NCBI GenBank assembly: GCA_947307255.1
Contig: CAMZIO010000001.1
Coordinates: 62,001 to 126,000, forward strand
Origin: an uncultured Clostridia bacterium
GTDB lineage: Bacteria; Bacillota; Clostridia; Oscillospirales; Oscillospiraceae
Direction of reading: 5' to 3'
Length of the DNA: 64,000 nucleotides
Position numbers and translations under genes: made by a program. A model generated the notes under the pieces. It did no database searches. It was not told the origin of the DNA and saw only the letters and a list, made by a program, of their open reading frames with translations. Positions 25,401 to 33,838 of the stretch are shown one piece after another (position 1 is the first letter of the stretch; each line of letters starts with the position of its first letter).

Positions 25401-26840
25401 ATGAGCGAAGAGAAGAAAGTCACTAAGCCGCAGCCTAAGCTTTGGCAGGCGCTGCTGGTTCTGGCGATCACGATCGGCTTCATGGCCTGGATGATCATGA
25501 CCGTCGATGAGGTCCACGGCCCGATGTTTGTCGGCGTCTGCGCCGCCGCCATCATGGCCCTTTGCATTGGTTTCAAGTGGGAAGATCTGGAAAAGATGAT
25601 GCTGGACGGCATCTATAAAGCCCTGCAGTCCATCCTCATCCTTGCCATCGTCGGTATTCTGGTCGGTGTGTGGATCGATGCCGGCGTCGTCCCCTCCATG
25701 ATTTATTACGGCCTGAAGATCCTCAGCCCGAAAATCTTCCTGGTTGCGGTGCTGCTGATCTGCTCCATCACCTCTCTGGCCACCGGTACCTCCTGGGGCA
25801 CCATGGCTTCCATGGGTGTTGCGTTCCTCGGTATCTCCTACGGCATGGGTCTTAACCCCGCCATCACGGTCGGTGCGGTTCTGTCCGGTGCCTACTTCGG
25901 CGATAAGATGTCCCCGCTGTCCGATACCACGAACCTCGCGCCCGCTATGGCCGGTACTGACGTCATGAGCCACGTGAAGTTCATGCTTCTGCCCACCGGT
26001 ATCACCTACGTAATCTGCTTGATCGTCTTTCTGGTCTTCGGTTTCACCGGTATCAGCGGCAACGCCGATATGAGCCAGGCGGCTGAGCTGGGCGATGCGA
26101 TCAAGGGCATCTTCAACGTCAACCCCCTGCTGATCCTCCCGCCGGTCATCGTTATCGCGGCCATCGCGCTGAAGGTCCCCGCCATCCCCGGCATCTCCCT
26201 CGGTATCTTCTCCGGCGCCATCCTGGGCCTGCTGTTCCAGCCCAACTGCAACCTTGGCAGCCTGATGGTCGCCAGCTACGGCGGCTACTCCCTCGAGGCT
26301 TCCACCGGTCTGGAAGCGGTCGACAACCTGCTTGAGCGCGGCGGTATCGACTCCATGCTGTTCTCCATCTCCCTGACCATCATTGCGATGATGTTCGGCG
26401 GCATCATGGAAGGCACCGGCATGATGGGCATCATCGTCGAGCAGATCAAGAAGTTCGCGAAGTCCCCGGCCAGCCTGGTCACCGTGACCGAGGCGACCTG
26501 CCTCTTCTCCAACATCACCATGCCCGAGCAGTACATCTCCATCATCATCCCCGGCCGTATGTACGCCGATGAGTATGCCAAGATGGGCCTGCACCCGGCA
26601 TGCTGCTCCAACGCTCTGGAAAGCGCCGGTACCGTTACCTCCGCTCTTGTTCCCTGGAACACCTGCGGTGCGTACATTACCTCCACCCTCGGCCTCACCG
26701 CTTGGGGCGCCGGCGGTTACGGTCCCTATGCCATCTTCAACTGGCTGATGCCCGTCATGAACATCGTTCTGGCCTACCTCGGCCTGACCGTTGCTGATAT
26801 GAACAACGTCCGCCTTGCCAAGAAGAAGGCCGCCAAGTAA
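25401..26840 (+). CDS. NhaC-type Na+/H+ antiporter family protein
   Basis: 479 residues with about eleven membrane helices. Characteristic NhaC-family stretches are ATGTSWGTMASMG, SGAYFGDKMSPLSDTTNLAP and FSNITMPEQYISIIIPGRM. Family members exchange sodium for protons, and some carry amino-acid or organic-acid exchange. An NhaC-type gene is also found with ornithine racemase in the clostridial ornithine-degradation clusters, so here it may serve ornithine metabolism or supply ion coupling. It has its own promoter and leader; the ribosome binding site is weak (AGAAAGG, 14 bp away). The racemase gene starts 18 bp downstream. C-ending codons dominate, as in the arg genes. Confidence 0.88.
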   Translation: MSEEKKVTKPQPKLWQALLVLAITIGFMAWMIMTVDEVHGPMFVGVCAAAIMALCIGFKWEDLEKMMLDGIYKALQSILILAIVGILVGVWIDAGVVPSMIYYGLKILSPKIFLVAVLLICSITSLATGTSWGTMASMGVAFLGISYGMGLNPAITVGAVLSGAYFGDKMSPLSDTTNLAPAMAGTDVMSHVKFMLLPTGITYVICLIVFLVFGFTGISGNADMSQAAELGDAIKGIFNVNPLLILPPVIVIAAIALKVPAIPGISLGIFSGAILGLLFQPNCNLGSLMVASYGGYSLEASTGLEAVDNLLERGGIDSMLFSISLTIIAMMFGGIMEGTGMMGIIVEQIKKFAKSPASLVTVTEATCLFSNITMPEQYISIIIPGRMYADEYAKMGLHPACCSNALESAGTVTSALVPWNTCGAYITSTLGLTAWGAGGYGPYAIFNWLMPVMNIVLAYLGLTVADMNNVRLAKKKAAK

Positions 26841-26858
26841 GGAATAAGGAAAGAATCA

Positions 26859-27956
26859 ATGAATAGCTTTAAAGATCAGTATCCCCAGTTGGAGATCGAT
26901 CTTGACAAGCTGAAAGAGAATCTGGCAGCGCTCATTGAGCGCTGCCATGATTCGCTTGTTGAGATCGTTCCCGTCGTGAAGGGAGGCAACAGCCTGCCGG
27001 AGATCGCGCGCGTCTTCGAAAAGTGCGGGGTCAAATATATGGCCACCTCGCGCGTCGACCAGCTGCGTACACTCAAGGATGCCGGCATCCGGACGCCGCT
27101 GATGCTGATCCGCATCCCGATGCTCTCTGAGCTGGAGAGCGTGGTTGCTTACTCAGAGGCGAGCCTGCAGAGCGATATTACGGTGATCCGTGCGATCGAC
27201 GAAGAGGCGAAGCGCCAGGGGAAGATCCACAACGTGATATTGATGATCGACCTCGGTGATCTGCGCGAGGGCTTCTGGGACGCGGAAGAGCTCGTGCGCG
27301 CCGCAGTGGAGATCGAAAAGGAACGCAAGGGGCTGCATCTGCTGGGCGTCGGCGTCAACCTGAGTTGCTACGGCTCGGTTAAGCCGAGCAAGCGCAATAT
27401 GCAGGGCCTGGCCAGCCTGAGCGCCGACGTGGAGCAGGCCATCGGTCGCAAGCTGGAATACGTCAGCGGCGGCGCGTCGACCTCTGTTCCCATGGTGCTC
27501 GACGGGACGATGCCTTACCGCGTGAATATGCTGCGCGTGGGTGAGTTCGTGCTTACCGGCCAGATTTACGGCTGCTGCCCGGACTTCACGCATAAGGACG
27601 CCTTTACGCTCAGGGCGGAGGTTGTGGAGTGCCGCGAGAAGCCCAGCCTTCCCGTCGGCGAGCTGACGGTCGACGCCTTTGGCAGAGTGCGCGAATACGT
27701 GGACCGCGGCATTCGCCGCCGCGCCATCGTGGATATCGGCCGCGTGGACTATGGCGACTGTGAGGATATCAAGCCCCGAAGGAAGGGCGTGGAGGTGCTG
27801 GGTGCCTCGTCCGACCACACGCTGCTCGACGTGCATGACGTCGAGGGGGAGCTGAAGGTGGGCGATATCCTGGAATTCGACGTGAATTACGCCTCCACGG
27901 TCTATTTGACCGGCTCTCGCAGCGTACACGTTACGTTTAAAAGCAAAGAAGCGTAA
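26859..27956 (+). CDS. orr: Alanine/ornithine racemase family PLP enzyme, probable ornithine racemase
   Basis: 365 residues with the alanine-racemase N-terminal PLP barrel fold. The PLP lysine is probably Lys41 in EIVPVVKGGN. IHNVILMIDLGDLREGFWD is nearly the signature seen in ornithine racemase (Orr) of amino-acid-fermenting clostridia. The C-terminal half (AFTLRAEVVECREKPSLPVG onward) is the beta domain. Orr interconverts L- and D-ornithine, which begins the reductive branch of ornithine fermentation. No other degradation genes (oraSE, ord, ortAB) are in the window; instead it sits behind argCJBD. Another racemase or regulatory PLP protein of the same family is possible. Linked to nhaC (18 bp). 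Confidence 0.75.
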   Translation: MNSFKDQYPQLEIDLDKLKENLAALIERCHDSLVEIVPVVKGGNSLPEIARVFEKCGVKYMATSRVDQLRTLKDAGIRTPLMLIRIPMLSELESVVAYSEASLQSDITVIRAIDEEAKRQGKIHNVILMIDLGDLREGFWDAEELVRAAVEIEKERKGLHLLGVGVNLSCYGSVKPSKRNMQGLASLSADVEQAIGRKLEYVSGGASTSVPMVLDGTMPYRVNMLRVGEFVLTGQIYGCCPDFTHKDAFTLRAEVVECREKPSLPVGELTVDAFGRVREYVDRGIRRRAIVDIGRVDYGDCEDIKPRRKGVEVLGASSDHTLLDVHDVEGELKVGDILEFDVNYASTVYLTGSRSVHVTFKSKEA

Positions 27957-28049
27957 AAAATTCCCCGGTTGGCCGGGGGTGTTCATAAGACGGTTTTGAA
28001 AGACAGACTGATTTGGACGCCTGGCTGACAGGTTTGGGTACAAAAGAGG

Positions 28050-28091
28050 AAGATGATTTGCACGGTCGGGTGCAGATCATCTTTCTTTTTT
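28050..28091 (+). terminator. Rho-independent terminator of nhaC-orr
   Basis: AAGATGATTTGCAC (28050-28063) pairs with GTGCAGATCATCTT (28070-28083, one G-T pair), then TCTTTTTT. A closer hairpin CCCCGG/CCGGGG at 27963-27978 has no T-run. The rest of 27957-28287 contains no gene I can support; 28100-28135 holds an imperfect GAAAAGCG/CGCTTT hairpin. Confidence 0.75.
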
Positions 28092-28287
28092 CAAAGAGCA
28101 GTTGAAAAGCGCCTCCTCCAGGGAAGAGACGCTTTATTTCCGTTATTCCTTTGCGTATAGCCGCCATACGTTTCGCCGATGGAAGCTAACGTGGCTGGTT
28201 CGTTTTTGCTGCCTTGAAAGGCGATGATTGTAATCTCTTCAAAGAGACGGTACGCTGCGAAGGCTCGCCCGACTCCGTTATTGGCAC

Positions 28288-28914
28288 TCAGAATATCTGC
28301 CCCGGGAGCTCCAGCTTCTCCTTTTTCGGGAAGGCTTTGTCGAACGCCTCCACATCGGCGTCATCCACGTAGTAGCCCGCCGGCGTCTGGTAGACGCCGG
28401 TGATACCGTCAAGGTAGCCGGGGATCAGCTCCTTGCAGAGGAAAAAGGAATCGTCCGCGCCCTCCGGCAGGTCGTGATACCGGATACCGAAGTTCCGGGC
28501 ATAGGCAAACCCGCTCTTGCCGTAAAAGCCGATGTTGCCCTCAAACAGAACCGCGCCGAAGCCCATCGCCGCCGCTTTCTCCAGACAAAAGTCCAGCAGC
28601 TTTTTGCCGTAGCCCTGGCGCTTTCGCTCCGGCGTGATGCAGATCGGCCCCATGGTCAGAATCGGGATCACCCGACCGTCGTCGGCATTGATCACCGTTT
28701 TCATGAACATATTCTGCCCGATCAGGCGACCGTCCTGCTCCATCACAAAGTCCAGCTCCTTCACGAAAGCCGGATCGTCCCGGAGTACATGGATTACGTA
28801 GTGCTCGCTGCAGCCCGGGCGGTAGACGTTCCAGAAGGATTCTCTGACGAGGTTTTCAACCGCGCTGCAATCTTTATGCTCTTCCGGGCGAATCGTATAA
28901 TCATTTTCGTTCAT
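28288..28914 (-). CDS. GNAT-family N-acetyltransferase
   Basis: 208 residues. The acetyl-CoA binding motif is ICITPERKRQGYGKKLLDF (R-x-x-G-x-G/A form) and a second conserved region is VLFEGNIGFYGKSGFAYARN, the YhbS-like arrangement. The C-terminal 70 residues (LPEGADDSFFLCKELIPGYL) resemble a subgroup with an extra lobe. It would acetylate an amine on a small molecule or peptide; the acceptor is unknown. The gene is the last of a long minus-strand cluster and overlaps the PAP2 gene by 14 bp. Confidence 0.85.
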   Translation of the reverse strand: MNENDYTIRPEEHKDCSAVENLVRESFWNVYRPGCSEHYVIHVLRDDPAFVKELDFVMEQDGRLIGQNMFMKTVINADDGRVIPILTMGPICITPERKRQGYGKKLLDFCLEKAAAMGFGAVLFEGNIGFYGKSGFAYARNFGIRYHDLPEGADDSFFLCKELIPGYLDGITGVYQTPAGYYVDDADVEAFDKAFPKKEKLELPGQIF

Positions 28915-29566
28915 CGTTTTTTATCCTTTCCAACATCGCTGCGTACAGATTCAGCAGCATAATGCTCAGCAGGATTCCGCCGAGAATATCCGTAAGCCAA
29001 TGTACGCCGGAAATCAGCCTCCCGACGACCGTGATGGCGATGATTGCAGCGCAAATGGCTCGCAGCACCGCGCAGAGGGTTTTGCGCTTCCCGTACTTGC
29101 CGACAAGCGGGATGGCGCTGCCCATAATCACGCACACCAGCATCGTATGCGAGGACGGAAAAGAGACCTCCGGGCGGCTGCTTCCGGGCATGATGATCGG
29201 CCTATGGTTCACAACCGCAAGTTCAAAGAGAACGTAGAGTCCGATCAGAATGAGATACAGCACGCCAAGCGCAAGGAGCTCTCTGTCAACCTGAAGGATG
29301 CTTCTTCGCTTGACCCACTGGACCAGCCCCGCCATGGCAAACAGGAGCGCCGTGCCAATGGCTGCGACGCCAAGCCAGTCTGTGATCGCATACCAAAGCG
29401 TGTGGACGCCGATTTGTTCAAAGACGAACCGGTTTAAATGCGACAGCCCGATCCGCGTTTCCTCCGGGCCGATTGCCTGCACGTCGACGGTTTTCACCAG
29501 AACGATCAGCACCGCAAACAGCAGCCCGCTGATCCCGGCAGTAAACACATATTTCTTTTGGTTCAT
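28901..29566 (-). CDS. PAP2-family membrane phosphatase
   Basis: 221 residues, about five membrane helices. The three PAP2 phosphatase motifs are seen: an RP element in AVVNHRPIIMPGSSRPE, SFPSSHTMLV, and GRLISGVHWLTDILGG with the catalytic histidine. Such proteins remove phosphate from lipid phosphates such as undecaprenyl pyrophosphate or phosphatidic acid at the outer membrane face. The start chosen is the ATG at 29566, with GAAAGG 9 bp upstream; nearer upstream ATGs lack spacing. Within the accessory operon it is the second lipid-related gene after the CDP-alcohol transferase. Confidence 0.88.
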   Translation of the reverse strand: MNQKKYVFTAGISGLLFAVLIVLVKTVDVQAIGPEETRIGLSHLNRFVFEQIGVHTLWYAITDWLGVAAIGTALLFAMAGLVQWVKRRSILQVDRELLALGVLYLILIGLYVLFELAVVNHRPIIMPGSSRPEVSFPSSHTMLVCVIMGSAIPLVGKYGKRKTLCAVLRAICAAIIAITVVGRLISGVHWLTDILGGILLSIMLLNLYAAMLERIKNDERK

Positions 29567-29670
29567 CAGTATCATCCTTTCAAAATCACTTGCCTGCAAG
29601 CAGATTCATTTTATGATTTCGTGGATGAAACCGCAAGAAACGCTCCTTCACGCGGCCGATACGGCCCGTG

Positions 29671-30273
29671 TCATTTGCTTTTCAGCAGCAAAAAACCTTT
29701 GATGAGCAGGATGCACAGGCAGAAAAACCCGGCATAGGGCTGCCTTGCCAGAACAAAAAGCGCGGTGCCGAGGATCGACAGCGCCATTCCGGTTACCAGA
29801 CGGTGCTTGATCCAGTCCGGCTTGTCAAGACTGCTGAACGCGACCGTAAACAGCCCGTTGAGCACGGTCAGCCCAAGCGTTATGACGAACACGATCCACA
29901 GCCATCTGCTGATAGCCAAAGTAAACAGGGAGACAGAGGCGGCAGAGCCGCTCCCGACGTGTCCGAAGACGGGAAGAAACAGCAGCAGGACGGTCAGGAA
30001 GTCCAGAATGCCGCACAGGAGGGCAGTTTGTTTCTTTACGGATTCCTTCTTGTCCTGCTCGGCCAGCGTAACGATCTCTTCCGTGCCGATCAGTTCATCG
30101 ATCGTGATGTGAAAATGCTTTGCAATTGCTTTCAGAGAATCGATGCTGGGGTATCCTCTGCCGGATTCCCACTTGGAGATTGCAGTCCGGGAGACGAAGA
30201 GCTTCACCGCCAATTCCTCCTGCGTCAGCCCTTCGTCTGCGCGCAGCTTCTGTAGTTTTTTGTGAAATTCCAT
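29671..30273 (-). CDS. XRE helix-turn-helix protein with membrane C-terminus
   Basis: 200 residues. Residues 1-65 are a helix-turn-helix domain (LQKLRADEGLTQEELAVKLF, SRTAISKWESGRGYPSIDSL). From about residue 85 there are four hydrophobic segments (GILDFLTVLLLFLPVFGHVG, WLWIVFVITLGLTVL, HRLVTGMALSILGTALFVLA, FFCLCILLIKGFLLL). This fusion of a DNA-binding domain to a membrane part is common in Clostridia and is usually taken to be a membrane-tethered regulator; its signal is unknown. It lies between the GNAT and PAP2 genes with larger gaps (45 and 104 bp) than elsewhere in the cluster. Confidence 0.85.
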   Translation of the reverse strand: MEFHKKLQKLRADEGLTQEELAVKLFVSRTAISKWESGRGYPSIDSLKAIAKHFHITIDELIGTEEIVTLAEQDKKESVKKQTALLCGILDFLTVLLLFLPVFGHVGSGSAASVSLFTLAISRWLWIVFVITLGLTVLNGLFTVAFSSLDKPDWIKHRLVTGMALSILGTALFVLARQPYAGFFCLCILLIKGFLLLKSK

Positions 30274-30318
30274 TTCAGGTCATCCCGCTTTCCATAGTAA
30301 AACGCGCCGATTGCACGA

Positions 30319-30870
30319 TCATCCCTTCAGTTCCAGACGCATGAGTACAAGCTCCTGCCATCCGTTCACTCGGGAACGAAAGCCCATCGGGTTTCTGCCA
30401 TACTCCACAAAGCCCACGCTCTTGTAAAGGGCAAGGGCGTTTTTGTTCTCCGCCACCGCCTCCAGCTCAAGCTGTGTATAGCCTGCAGCGCGGGCGCATT
30501 CGATGCAGGCTTCTGTCAAAGCCCGCCCAATGCCAAGCCCCCAAAAGACTTTGTCAACGCTGATGCCGAACTCGGCGCGGTGCCTTACCTTCTCCTTCAG
30601 CCCGACGTGTGCGATTCCGGCTGTTCCGACGGCCTGACCAGCCACCTCCGCAATGATCTCGATCTCATCTGCACTTTCCGCTTTATTCTTTAGAAAGGCT
30701 GCTTCCTGCTCCGGGGTCAAGCTGTTTTCGTCCGGATAGGAGAGCAGATAATCCGTCTGGCTGTGGGTCAGATTGAAGATATCGAATACCGCCTTCCCGT
30801 CCGCCGCCGTGCCGTTTCGCAGGAGGCATTCCCGACCGTCCTTCAAGCGAATTGTTTTTTGATATTTCAT
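30319..30870 (-). CDS. GNAT-family N-acetyltransferase
   Basis: 183 residues. Acetyl-CoA binding motif GISVDKVFWGLGIGRALTEACI and the terminal ENKNALALYKSVGFVEYGR pattern are typical of GNATs acting on small molecules (RimI/PhnO-like group with an N-terminal IRLKDGRECLLRNGT strand). The acceptor is unknown. It follows RsgA by 13 bp, so is in the same transcript. Confidence 0.88.
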   Translation of the reverse strand: MKYQKTIRLKDGRECLLRNGTAADGKAVFDIFNLTHSQTDYLLSYPDENSLTPEQEAAFLKNKAESADEIEIIAEVAGQAVGTAGIAHVGLKEKVRHRAEFGISVDKVFWGLGIGRALTEACIECARAAGYTQLELEAVAENKNALALYKSVGFVEYGRNPMGFRSRVNGWQELVLMRLELKG

Positions 30871-30883
30871 AACCGAGCCTCCC

Positions 30884-31924
30884 TCACTTTTTTCTTGGGA
30901 TTTGTCTTGTTAATTTGGCAATCTGTTTGAATTTTTTCTCTTTTGCCGTCCGATAGGCGTCGGCATCCTCGAACCAGGCGTTTTCCGCGCACAGTTTTTG
31001 ATAGGACAGGAGCCGGGCTTCGGACAGCTCGCCCCGCTCCAGCGATGCCCGAACGGCGCAGCCGGGTTCCGTCCGATGAGTACAGTCCTTGAAACGGCAG
31101 CGCGCAGCCAGCGCATCGACGTCCGCAAAGGCGGCGGAAAGCCCTTCGCTTGCGTCCCATATGCCAAGCTCGCGCATACCGGGCGTATCGATCACTGTTG
31201 CGCCGCCGGGCAGCGCGATCAGTTCCCGGTGCGTGGTAGTATGCCGACCTTTGTCATCTCCCCGCAAGCCATTCGTCTTCTGCCGGTCCTCTCCCAACAA
31301 AGCATTGGTCAGCGTGGATTTTCCCACGCCGGAGGAGCCGACGAATGCAAGCGTTTTTCCTTCTGCCAGATAAGGGGCGATCGACTGACAGCCGTCCCTC
31401 TCCAAGGCGGAGACCGTGATGATATCGACTCCCGTCGCAACGCCTTGCACCAAAGCGAGCTTTGCCGGCAGATCGTCGCAGAGGTCGGCCTTCGTCAGCA
31501 GGACAACCGGCACCGCACCGCTGTCCCAGGCAACGGACAGATAGCGTTCCAGCCGACGGAGATTGAAGTCGTTATTCAGCGCCATACATAGAAATACGGT
31601 ATCCACATTCGCGGCAACGATCTGCTCCGTTTTTGCACTGCCCGCCGCCTTGCGGAGAAAAACGCTTTTCCTCGGCAGTACCCTATGAATCACCGCCATA
31701 TCGCCGCCGGTCAGATCTGCCATCACGTAATCGCCAACGGCAGGGAAGTCCGACGCGGTTTTTGCATCATACTGAAACCGGCCCGACACCCGCGCCTGCC
31801 GCGTCCCCGACGGGCTGACGATCTGATACAGACCTTTTTCCTGCTGGATGACGCGGCAAAAGGACAGACCCGGATATTCGCTGCAAAACGCCTCGTATCC
31901 AGGCGGTATGCTTTTCCAATACAT
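30884..31924 (-). CDS. rsgA: Ribosome small subunit-dependent GTPase A
   Basis: 346-residue circularly permuted GTPase that helps late maturation of the 30S subunit. Motif order is G4 (VVLLTKADLCDD), G1 (FVGSSGVGKSTLTNALLG), G3 (VIDTPGMRELGIWD), as expected for the family. An OB-fold precedes (ARVSGRFQYDAKTASDFPAVG), and a zinc-binding C-terminus carries CRFKDCTHRTEPGCAV. The location in an accessory cluster, rather than the usual prpC-prkC-rsgA-rpe locus, suggests it may be a second copy. RsgA paralogues in clusters like this may respond to stress or antibiotics, which is inference. Confidence 0.93.
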   Translation of the reverse strand: MYWKSIPPGYEAFCSEYPGLSFCRVIQQEKGLYQIVSPSGTRQARVSGRFQYDAKTASDFPAVGDYVMADLTGGDMAVIHRVLPRKSVFLRKAAGSAKTEQIVAANVDTVFLCMALNNDFNLRRLERYLSVAWDSGAVPVVLLTKADLCDDLPAKLALVQGVATGVDIITVSALERDGCQSIAPYLAEGKTLAFVGSSGVGKSTLTNALLGEDRQKTNGLRGDDKGRHTTTHRELIALPGGATVIDTPGMRELGIWDASEGLSAAFADVDALAARCRFKDCTHRTEPGCAVRASLERGELSEARLLSYQKLCAENAWFEDADAYRTAKEKKFKQIAKLTRQIPRKK

Positions 31925-31927
31925 CTT

Positions 31928-32530
31928 TCACACCTCGTTTTTTCTGATCCAGTCGTCCAAAAAATGCATCTGCTCTTTCGTGTGAAACCAGTGCTCACCA
32001 TTTGCCATCACGGTCAGAGCGGCACGGTGCCTTTCGGCAAAGGAACGCACCGTCTCATAGCTCGTCAAGTTGTCGTTTTCTCCGTAAAGGATCCGCGTCG
32101 GCACATTCCAGCCGACGGGGTGGCTTCGCACATAGCAAAGATAATCCCAGGACAGTTCCGCGCCGAAATCGGTGCGGATCACGCCGTTGGCTTTCAGCGC
32201 ATCCTCCGTTACATTTGCCCGCAGCATCATATCGCAGATCAGCTTTTCCATATCGACGATGGGCGAAATAAAGTATGCCTTGCGGAGCATACCGTCGATC
32301 CCGGCATTCATGCTGAAAAAAGCGCCGATGCTGTTGGCAATCAGAACGATGTTTTCATATTCGCTTTTCAACTTTTCTGCTGCGGCGTAAATCTCCGCAC
32401 CGGTTTCCCAGGGTGTAAAGGTCTGATAGTCCAGACCGAAAACCTCGCAATCGGGAAACAGCGGCTGATAGTGCGCGCACTCCGCGGCACTGCCGCCTTT
32501 CCCGTGAATGTATAATACCAAATCCTTCAT
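31928..32530 (-). CDS. Small alpha/beta hydrolase
   Basis: 200 residues. VLYIHGKGGSAAE is the oxyanion loop, IVLIANSIGAFFSM has the nucleophile serine, ILYGENDNLTSYE the acid and ANGEHWFHTKEQM the histidine, in correct order. Substrate unknown; the small size and GKGGS loop resemble carboxylesterase-like hydrolases in accessory operons. Overlaps the end of the CDP-alcohol transferase gene by 4 bp and precedes rsgA by 3 bp. Confidence 0.8.
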   Translation of the reverse strand: MKDLVLYIHGKGGSAAECAHYQPLFPDCEVFGLDYQTFTPWETGAEIYAAAEKLKSEYENIVLIANSIGAFFSMNAGIDGMLRKAYFISPIVDMEKLICDMMLRANVTEDALKANGVIRTDFGAELSWDYLCYVRSHPVGWNVPTRILYGENDNLTSYETVRSFAERHRAALTVMANGEHWFHTKEQMHFLDDWIRKNEV

Positions 32531-33039
32531 AAGTCATCTCTTCCTGTCCGGATGAAGTGTCCTTCCTGAATTGCAGCAAATGTTGCCACCGTACAGACGA
32601 GAGGTGCGCTGTATTCCAACGCTGCGGCCGGCAGCGTCAGCGGCAGAACGAACAGCAGAATGCCCGTAACCTTATTCATCACCGTATGCATGGCGACAAA
32701 CCTTTTTTGAATCACATAGCCGGATATCATGTTTATCATTTTGATCAGCGCAATGAGAACGATCCAAATCCATAACCACAACGGAACGGCAAGGCTGGGC
32801 AGCAGCTTCCACAGGCATACCGCGACAAGCACAAAATCGGCGGTGGTATCCAGCTTCGCGCCGAGCTCGCTGACCGTGCCGGTTTTTCGCGCCACAGGTC
32901 CGTCGATCATATCGGTGAATCCCGCAGCAAGGTACAAAACGAAAAACGATAGGGAAAAAGCCGGACAGAACAGTAAGGCGACGCTGCACAGAATGCGCGT
33001 ACCGGTGATGAGATTGGCCAACCCTGCCTTGGCATTCAT
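32527..33039 (-). CDS. CDP-alcohol phosphatidyltransferase family protein
   Basis: 170 residues. The family motif D-x2-D-G-x2-A-R-x8-G-x3-D-x3-D is complete: TDMIDGPVARKTGTVSELG with AKLDTTAD. About five or six membrane helices. Members join CDP-diacylglycerol to an alcohol such as glycerol-phosphate or inositol phosphate; the acceptor here is unknown. It lacks the PgsA-typical N-terminal length (170 vs 180-190). In operon with a VOC protein (3 bp) upstream and a hydrolase downstream. Confidence 0.85.
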   Translation of the reverse strand: MNAKAGLANLITGTRILCSVALLFCPAFSLSFFVLYLAAGFTDMIDGPVARKTGTVSELGAKLDTTADFVLVAVCLWKLLPSLAVPLWLWIWIVLIALIKMINMISGYVIQKRFVAMHTVMNKVTGILLFVLPLTLPAAALEYSAPLVCTVATFAAIQEGHFIRTGRDDL

Positions 33040-33042
33040 ACT

Positions 33043-33510
33043 TTATTGCTCCTTCTTCAGGCAGGCCGTCACGAAATCGATGGGGATATCCATCCGGGCG
33101 GCCGTCTCCTCTGCCGACAAGCCCTGCTCCATAAAGCGGAGAATCACCGCGTCAAGCTTTTCCCCGACCTCAATGATATGCCCGTCCGGGTCATAGAAAC
33201 GGACGACGCGCTGGCCCCAGCGGTGCTCAAACAGCGGATGTATATGGCAGATATCAAACTGTTTCAGACGCTCGCAGAAAGCGTCTATATCCTCTTCTTC
33301 AAAATAGAGCTCTCCCGCGTTGTGCGGCAAAACGACGTTGTCCGTTCGGATAAATGACGTCCATGTATCAAGGGCCTGCAGTACAAGTCCGCCGTCCAGG
33401 GTAACGTTCGCGCCAAAGTCCGCGACAACCTTCATCCCCAGCACATCATGATAGAATTGCCTGCTTTTCTCCATGTCCGATACTGCGATCAGTGTGCTTG
33501 TATATTTCAT
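33043..33510 (-). CDS. VOC-superfamily (glyoxalase-like) protein
   Basis: 155 residues. The N-terminus YTSTLIAVSDMEKSRQFYHD followed by VLGMKVVADFG and the later VVRFYDPDGHIIEVGE are the hallmarks of vicinal-oxygen-chelate proteins (metal-binding or ligand-binding, including antibiotic-binding types). The last 35 residues (ILRFMEQGLSAEETAARMDI onward) form a short helical tail that resembles a helix-turn-helix. Function uncertain. Upstream (33518) is the broken GyrI-like fragment. Confidence 0.82.
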   Translation of the reverse strand: MKYTSTLIAVSDMEKSRQFYHDVLGMKVVADFGANVTLDGGLVLQALDTWTSFIRTDNVVLPHNAGELYFEEEDIDAFCERLKQFDICHIHPLFEHRWGQRVVRFYDPDGHIIEVGEKLDAVILRFMEQGLSAEETAARMDIPIDFVTACLKKEQ

Positions 33511-33517
33511 TTCCGGC

Positions 33518-33721
33518 TTAGACCTCTTTTAACGGCACCCAGATGCCGCTCTCATAATCCGGCGACCGGGGATCTCCCGCGGAGTACACCTCCAGCGTCG
33601 CCATATCGTTCGCCTGACGTTTTTTTCCCGCCGTCGGGAACCATTCCTGCCAGACATAGGTATTCAGCGTTTGAAGGGAATCCGGCATGACGCCTTTTGC
33701 GGTAAACGCCGCCCGACTGCT
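33518..33721 (-). pseudogene. Remnant of a GyrI-like/AraC-type effector-binding domain
   Basis: Only the final 67 residues look like the family: FTAKGVMPDSLQTLNTYVWQ followed by EWFPTAGKK, then ATLEVYSAGDP and YESGIWVPLKEV, the C-terminal third of the effector-binding domain. The reading frame goes on to 33811, but the residues before about S31 (MRQNDSACRIAGPAEGG) do not fit. The N-terminal two thirds are absent, consistent with a deletion between this fragment and the nucleotidyltransferase upstream. An intact short protein is less likely. Confidence 0.7.
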
Positions 33722-33838
33722 CGTGGGGGAGGCGGACAATCCAAACCCCTCCGACACCGCGCCGCCCTCCGCCGGCCCGGCAATCCGGCAGGCAGAGTCG
33801 TTTTGCCTCAAGCATCGGCGCAGTCCGGCGAATCAAAT

